Of a stretch of 64,000 nt of DNA, positions 57,950 to 64,000 are shown piece after piece. Both the position numbers and the translations under genes were made by a program. The stretch comes from Penelope pileata (Eukaryota; Chordata; Aves; Galliformes; Cracidae). The stretch lies in NCBI GenBank assembly GCA_013396635.1, contig WBMW01000471.1:1160807-1224806 (forward strand). The letters run 5' to 3'. The notes under the pieces are model-generated. The model ran no database searches. It had not been told where the DNA came from and saw nothing but the letters and a program-made list of their open reading frames with translations. How positions within the stretch are numbered: position 1 is the first letter of the stretch; each line of letters begins with the position of its first letter.

Positions 57950-58930
57950 AGCTTGTAGGGGTGATGCTATTTTAGCACAGAACAGTGGAAACAGTAAGTT
58001 GCGAAGAAAAAGTTATCCAGTTGACTACAGGCCTCTTAGTCTAACCTTGACTCAAGATTTCAAAGTGAATTCTGAAGGAAAGACCAATTAAGTATCCAGA
58101 GATAAAGAGGAAATGAGATAAGATGCAACATGGGTTTACGAAATGTAGATTGTGTCAGACGAACACGATAGCTTTGTTTTGATAAGATACCTGATTTCCT
58201 AGACAAAGGAAATGCTGCTGATCTCCTTTATCCAGACTTCAGTAAGGTATCTGATAGGTGCCATGCGGGAAATTATTAGTGAAGCTGGAGGAAATGAGGA
58301 TTAGTAAACTGTAAGGTGAGGTGCAATGCTCTGGGGGGAAATTACTAGTGGAGTTTCTCACAGAACAGTTTTGGAACTGATCTTCTTTTCTTCTTGTGTA
58401 TGATCTTGGCAATGAAAGCAGAATCCTGAAGCTGAAATCCCCTGGTGACACAGAAATGGAAGTTTTGTTGATGCAGAGGAAAATGAAAATACGAGTCTGG
58501 AAGAACTAAATGACCTTGAGAATAATAGAAATGAGATGGAAAACAAAGAGTTTCAGATGACAGGTCACAAATCTGAGGACTTGCAATAGCCTCAGATACA
58601 GTATAGAAGACAATGAGCTGCAAATGACCGAGGAGAAGACCTGCATGGTTGAAGAGAAAGCAGGCTAACTGAGATGTCAGCCACAGAAAGGCAAATGATA
58701 TTCCTGGATTTATCAGAAGAGGTATTTCATCAAATGGTGTCACTGACTGCGGATCTTGCTTTTCAAGGTCAAGATAAGCTTAACCTTGCAGGAATGCAGA
58801 GAAAGGCTGGAGGATGATATAGAAGATGGAAAGCAGCTCACAGAGGAGAGCAAAAGAGTCGGGAACAGCATGTTTAATTTGGTAAAACACAGGCTGCGAT
58901 AGGAGAAGCTCCAAAGTGAGTTAACACAAC
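57950..58930 (+). mobile_element. Ancient L3/CR1-type LINE, reverse transcriptase remnant
   Basis: Broken plus-strand frames follow LINE reverse transcriptase in the correct order: DYRPLSLT at 58023-58046, QHGFTK at 58126-58143, then DFLDKGNAADLLYPDFSKVS at 58193-58252 (family motif DFSKAFDTV). A degraded GVSQxSFGTDLLF segment near 58350-58395 corresponds to GVPQGSVLGPLLF. Later blocks (CACAGAAAGGCAAATGATAT) match the usual AAAAAGGCAAATGCTAT region. Many stops and frameshifts mark it as a fossil. Boundaries are approximate. Confidence 0.72.
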
Positions 58931-59069
58931 GTAAGAACCTGAGCTATCTGCCCAGGGTCCTGGTGATCTGCTTGCTATCCTGTGCTGTCATATTTTTATT
59001 GCTCTGGGTTAGCATTTCTTTCTTCTTAACTTACATCAACGTATTCGACAACCACATCTCCATTTTGCA

Positions 59070-59112
59070 GCCTAAAGATGCCTAAAGAGGTTAAGCTGCC
59101 ATTTGGAACCAG
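59070..59112 (-). mobile_element. Possible third MIR-like fragment
   Basis: CCATTTTGCAGCCTAAAGAT, then GCCTAAAGAGGTTAAGCTGC, resembles the MIR core reverse complement CCATTTTACAGATGAGG / AGAGGTTAAGTGACTTGCC, with mismatches. It is too short and diverged to be certain. Confidence 0.25.
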
Positions 59113-59231
59113 GTTTGCTGTTACAATTTGTGCAGAGCATGTTTTCCCCTCCTGTCTGTTGCTCCTGCATTAGAGCCATTTTAACCAGCACTTGCTTCTT
59201 TGCTTTTGCTTTCTATTTGCCTCATTTTCAG

Positions 59232-59565
59232 GCCTTTTGTGAAACTGGGACAAGTGCTTTCTGATGAACTGACTATGGATCTGAGGACCTTGCTGGGAAA
59301 GCTATTTACCAATGGGCTTAAATTTAAAGGAACCATTAATGCCTTGCCTGGCACAGGGCTATCACACGTGTCACAGCTTTGATTATTGCTGCCTGCCATG
59401 CTGGGAGGTCAATTGGAGATGAATGAATATCGGGAAACAGTCAGATCTGAGCAACCAAGGCGATATACCCCTGGAAGGGGATGGGAGAGAGAGGGGGAAG
59501 ACTTTGGTAATTCTGCACGTTATCTTCTTAGCTTTGGACGAGCAGCATGCCTGTTATGATTACAG
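59232..59565 (+). other. Candidate exon with a very strong acceptor
   Basis: A long pyrimidine tract (CTTGCTTCTTTGCTTTTGCT, then TTCTATTTGCCTCATTTTCAG) precedes base 59232. The segment begins with a 49-codon open frame (PFVKLGQVLSDELTMDLRTL, then LGKLFTNGLKFKGTINALPG) to a TGA at 59380-59382. It ends at ATTACAG followed by GTAGGA. It could be an exon of a plus-strand non-coding RNA or a chance coincidence; no family recognised. Confidence 0.2.
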
Positions 59566-59729
59566 GTAGGAGCTGGCATGGTGCAGACAATGCTGTTTCA
59601 GGCAAATTGTTTGAGATTTTGTCCCTTAGTGTGCTTATCACATTAGTGGTTGCCAGACTTTGAGGAATCTATGTGGAACCTATGAGGCTCTGAGGAAGGA
59701 AGAAGCAGGTGCAGTGGATTAGGGGTTGT

Positions 59730-59800
59730 CATAATCCTCATTTGTCAGAGCAGGAAACTGAGGCACAAAGAGTGAAAGCAACTGCCCTAAGGTCAAGGTT
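59730..59800 (-). mobile_element. MIR-like core-SINE relic
   Basis: ATAATCCTCATTTGTCAGAG, then CAGGAAACTGAGGCACAAAG, then CAACTGCCCTAAGGTCAAGG, is a close match to the reverse complement of the MIR core (ATTTTACAGATGAGGAAACTGAGGCACAGAG, then ACTTGCCCAAGGTCA). The element is on the minus strand and only the core is recognisable. Confidence 0.65.
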
Positions 59801-61093
59801 TACCACCATGAAAAATATTTAGGAGTTTTAAGCATCTGGTGCTTTATTCAATGTGACGTGAGATCCAGGTTATCCAACCTCTGTGTCTGAATGACAGGAG
59901 CATCCTTCCCCTGTCCTGACCCAGGCATGCCTGGCCAGCACACAGGTATGTGCTCCATGACTTACACGTCACCTCCTCCTGTCCCTGTCCCTCTCCTGGC
60001 CCTGGCAGCTCAGGAGACCACCCTAGAGCAACTCTGTAGGGGGAAGGCAGCTCTGCTAAGGCCCAAGTCCTCTTTCAGATACATATGTAGAGTGTCAGGT
60101 TTAATTTCCCCATCTGTGTTGAGCCCCATCCCCTTCCTGTGGGATCAGCACATTGGCAGGCTCACAGTGAACCTCTAAGTATCCGCATTTGCTTCCTCCA
60201 GAAAAGGTCAATGCCCAGCACTTCTGGGCAGTGGCACCATGACCTTTTCAAAGCACAGACAGATGGAAGTGACTCTGTGGAGAAAGGCCAGGGCAGGAGG
60301 GCAGCTGGCAGCCTTTCTAGGAGTCTGTTTTAGTGGCAGAACATAAAAGTCTCCCAAACACACACATCTGCAGCCAGCTCCTCTGCTGTTCTCAGCTGGT
60401 TTACAGCCAGTGACTTCAGAGATGCTGTAGTGCTTGAAGCAGCATGAAGGCAACCTCCTACTTCTCCACATCTCCTCCTGTCTGTAAGATGCTTCTCTAG
60501 TTCCTCCCCACACTGTAAGACCACCAACTCCTCATGCTCCAGGCATCCGGTCAGAGAGTCGTGCAGGAGGAGTGACAAATGGAGCTGTGTCTGACTTCCA
60601 TCCACTATCATTATTTGTCCTGTGCAGACACAAGCCCAGGCATGAGGTTATACAGCAGAGGGGAAAGGCTGCAGCTGTTAAGGGACGTGCATGGGGCCAT
60701 TGATGGGGAGTATGAAGAGAGGTCAGAACTGAGCTTGCAGCTGATGCGCAGTGCTGGCCCTCTCCCAGAGATGCTTTGCCACCTGTGTACCATGTAATGA
60801 ATGAAGGCAAAAGCTAGATTTCAGTCACGTTTCAGTGCCTGTCTACACCTCACTGTATCAGGATAAGAATTTCCTCCCCATAATATCAGTATTGCAATAA
60901 CAGGTTGCAGGTGTGTGGTTCAGGAAAAAAAAAAAAAGAAAAAGAAGACAATGATTTGGTCCAGGGTCCCTTCAGACACATTTTTGGTGTGATTTTGGAG
61001 ATCCTGGTTTCAGGGTGAGACACAAAAGTCTTTGCTAACTATTTGAACTGAGTGAAATGCCTTTCTCACTATCTCACTGCCTCACGTGTTTAG
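59801..61093. other. Intergenic sequence without a recognised gene
   Basis: Unique sequence with an A-rich tract at 60927-60950. No gene or repeat family supported. Confidence 0.5.
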
Positions 61094-61244
61094 AGAGAGG
61101 TTCATGCCCAAACGTACAGCTGAACTGGGGCCCAAATCTGGAGCTGTTCCAGATCTGAAGAAAATAGACAAAGCAGATCCAATGCCCTCAAGAGAACACA
61201 GTTGGGTAAAATTGCCTTACTGGCCAAATGAGATGAAGCGTGGA
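61094..61244 (+). other. Candidate internal exon, open through 151 bases
   Basis: A good acceptor (CTTTCTCACTATCTCACTGC, then CTCACGTGTTTAG) and a donor with perfect intronic bases (GTGGA then GTAAGT) bound the segment. One frame is open throughout (ERFMPKRTAELGPKSGAVPD, then LKKIDKADPMPSREHSWVKL). The translation is charged and protein-like but matches nothing I know. Immediately 3' lies AT-rich sequence with TAATAACAATATCTAATTAA. Confidence 0.22.
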
Positions 61245-64000
61245 GTAAGTTTAATTTCTGTGTTACATTCTTGTTAATAACAATATCTAATTAAGGCATC
61301 TGGCGACAAGTTAATGGGCAGAAAAGGAAAAAAATCAAGCAGGCTTTATTGAATTTTTCTTGCAACTCCAGCTCTCTGGGTTTGAATGAATCCATCATCA
61401 GAGACAGAGCCTTGTTTGTCTGCATCAGACTTCAGCACAGCAGTGTAAGTTTTAGCTTTATTGCCTAGGACCTATCCCTTAAAATTAAACTTGTCAGTCT
61501 CGTGAAGATGATTGCTTGAAGGGGACATTAACCTTTATGATGGGATGATGGAAGCTGTTGTTCATTTCAACAGCACATGAATATTAGTGGGAGCTAGAAG
61601 TGATGAAAACTGGACTAGGATTTGGGGACAGACAGAAATGGAGTTTGACTTTGATGTGGCTCCTCTCATCCATTTTTTCACATTTGATTTCATCGTAGGG
61701 TTATTATTAAAAAAATGATTTAGAAGAGTCTAAGTCTTATCTGGATGTGTGTACAGCACCTCGTGCAATAAGAGCCCTATCCCTGCCTAGGAACTTTATG
61801 TGATCCTAAATAAAACATGGGTATTTGTCAATAGCAGATTGGTTAGCTTTGTTTGTTATGTGCTGCACATTTCTTTTTCTCTTCTTCCTTCTGGTTTGTG
61901 AAAGAGACAACCAGGCTGTCTACAGCCTCTTGCAGCAGAAAAGCCCTTTGGCCTTTTCTTCCCTTTGTCTTTTAATATGGAAGACATCAAGGCTGTGCAT
62001 ATCAATATTGCAAGCCCTGGCCCCACAGACTGTGTCTACACCACAACCCAAAGGCATAGCATTGGCTTGTGTAGGCAGACCAGCGCGAGCTCCATGCTCA
62101 TGGAAGGAAGCAATGCTTCTAGGACACTTCAACCATGGCAGATCTTAACCCTCACAAAAGGTTGCTTGAGTCCAGCAAGGACAGGAGCGTAGCCCTGACT
62201 AAACAGTTCTGTGTAAAATGACACTGAGTTGTTTTTGAGCACTTCTGTAAGTGATTGATCTCCTGTAACAGGACACGTGCAATTAACCGGCAGCTCTGCT
62301 ATTAATAAATATCCCTGAGTACATGGATAAAACAAATTGGGGTCTCTGCGGATTATTGCCTTTCTCCATCTGACACTGCTTTAGATGAATGACATGGAAC
62401 AAAAAGAGAATCTTAAGAGTATATAATTGAGGGAGTATTAGGGTTTATGAAGAGATTCCTATAATAACTGCCATGTTCCACCTGACGGAGTAGCTGTTAT
62501 GTGAACGTGCCAAAGTACCACTTCCCTTGCTGTGATCTTTGTTCTCACTTGCTTTCTCTGCATTAGCTTAAAATCTCCTTTAGCCAATGTCACTGAATGC
62601 AACCTGAGTAATGACTTGAGTGGAAAATAAGGATGGGAATGAAGAATGAGATGAACACTCACTGTCAGAGGCCCCAGACTGGGCACCAACATGAAAGGAG
62701 GCCCAGTGTTCCAGAGGCAGAGAGCTCCTGCTGCTTCCAGCAGCGACAGCTTCTCTGGAAATCAGGACACATCGATTCGTACCCTGCCACTGCACCAGGC
62801 ATTGTCACACCTCTGCTCTGAAGGGGACAGCTAGAACAGGTGGAGGAAGTGTTGGAAAGAAACAAAGGCACAGAATGATAGGGAGAGCTGAGGGGTCTCT
62901 GAGACCACCCTGCCCCAGCAGAGAGGGGAAGATTTGCTTTCACACTCTTCAAGGCCATGTTATGTGTCTCTGGCTGCTCTGACCTTCTTTGACAGATGTT
63001 TGCTCCTTATCTATTAAAAAATTATATCTGTTCTGATGAATTGAAGTCCTGTTGAGGTTTGGCAATGTTGGGGAGCTCTCATTTATGAAAATGCACAGCT
63101 CACAAGCAGGCTGGTTCCTGCCTTGCAGCCTGGCAGCAGGGCTGATAAACACAGGCACAAGCTCTCCCACTGACCTGGCAGGGGCTGGAGTTACAGGAGG
63201 ACTGCTTACAGCTGCCTGTGGACACACGTCCTGAGATGAGTTACACAAGGAAGCTCTGCCTTTGCAGAGCAGCCAGCTCTCATGTCCTGTCACATTCAAC
63301 AAGCAAGGACAAAGCTGCCTGTGCATCCCAGCCCTCCCTTCCCATCCCAGCCTTTTTTTTCCCATTGCTGCTCAGCATCTTTCCATCCTGTTTTCCTTCT
63401 CTGACCTCCCTTTCCTCCATCTTTCACCTGTCTCACACTCAAACCTCCCACAGCTGCAGACCCACCTGCAGGGCTTGCACGCTGTGGGGCTGAGGGATGC
63501 CCTGTCACTTTCTGCCCCTGCACGTCCCCCTGCCTTCTCCCCACCGATCTGTTGCAGAGGACAGGTAACCTCAGCCAGCAAGACGGATGCCATAATTACA
63601 CTCCCCTTTTCAGCAGCTTTTTCCTCTTGCTTCTTCCTGATGGAAATCGTGGGCAAGAAAAATCTATTATTACTCTCCAAATCGTATCAAATATTTATCA
63701 GGGTAATTCTTTAGTTATCACCACCGATTGCAAGCCTTAGTCACGTAGTAAATCTTGTTAGTGTCATCTCTGGGAATGTGTCTCGTCTGTCTCCTCAGCC
63801 GAGAGCTGCATAAACCAGGTTGCCCCAGGGGAACTTGGCTTACGGGAAAGGCAGTGGAGAAGGAGGCAGTAGAGGCGATGAAAGATGGTCGCACACTTCC
63901 CAAATCCCCTCGCTCCCAGGTTGCATGATGGGGGGTGATAGGGATGGGGCGAAGTGGAGAGCAGGCAGGTTGTGTGTGGGAAGGGGACGTCTGCTGGGCC
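61245..64000. other. Intergenic sequence to the right edge
   Basis: Unique DNA. AT-rich, motif-dense patches occur at 61245-61345 (GTTAATAACAATATCTAATT) and 63570-63765 (CCATAATTACACTCC, CTATTATTACTCTCC, GATTGCAAGCC with retained CpGs), possibly conserved elements. No TLR4-like or other known coding sequence appears before the window ends. Confidence 0.5.

Overview
The window reads as a vertebrate, almost certainly avian, nuclear sequence from a gene-poor interval. The avian call rests on several CR1 retrotransposon 3' ends that carry the familiar bird motif (reverse complement of the ATTCTATG-type tail followed by GAGTTGGAAGG) and on very old L3/CR1-type LINE and MIR-like SINE relics. The style suits a galliform such as chicken, quail or turkey, but the species cannot be fixed from the sequence alone.

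The only protein-coding sequence I can identify is at the left edge. Bases 197 to 1, minus strand, are part of the first coding exon of astrotactin-2 (ASTN2), inside a CpG island. Its 5' end (start codon and signal peptide) is missing, because the assembly breaks at an N at 198. From about 199 to 860 the assembly is disturbed: Ns stand at 198, 563 and 763, and a 199-base segment is present twice without a difference, most simply a redundant contig left in the scaffold.

The remaining 63 kb lie upstream of ASTN2. In human the next gene on that side is TLR4; nothing like TLR4 is visible here. No tRNA, rRNA, CRISPR array or known protein family was seen, and the longest open frames (up to about 200 codons) have compositions expected by chance in GC-rich DNA. 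Recognisable content is: CR1 fragments at 285-862, 15.5-15.8 kb, 18.3-18.8 kb and 49.4-49.6 kb; older LINE remnants at 14.9-15.3, 52.8-53.3 and 58.0-58.9 kb; MIR-like relics at 53.9 and 59.7 kb; and some microsatellites.

What is left looks like a regulatory landscape. AT-rich blocks that keep scattered CpGs and hold clusters of homeodomain, forkhead, RFX and OTX-like motifs are marked as candidate conserved non-coding elements. Several segments have good acceptor and donor sites or protein-like open frames and are offered as candidate exons of unannotated transcripts. All of these are inferences that need alignment or RNA data. I did not find a convincing new multi-gene system.
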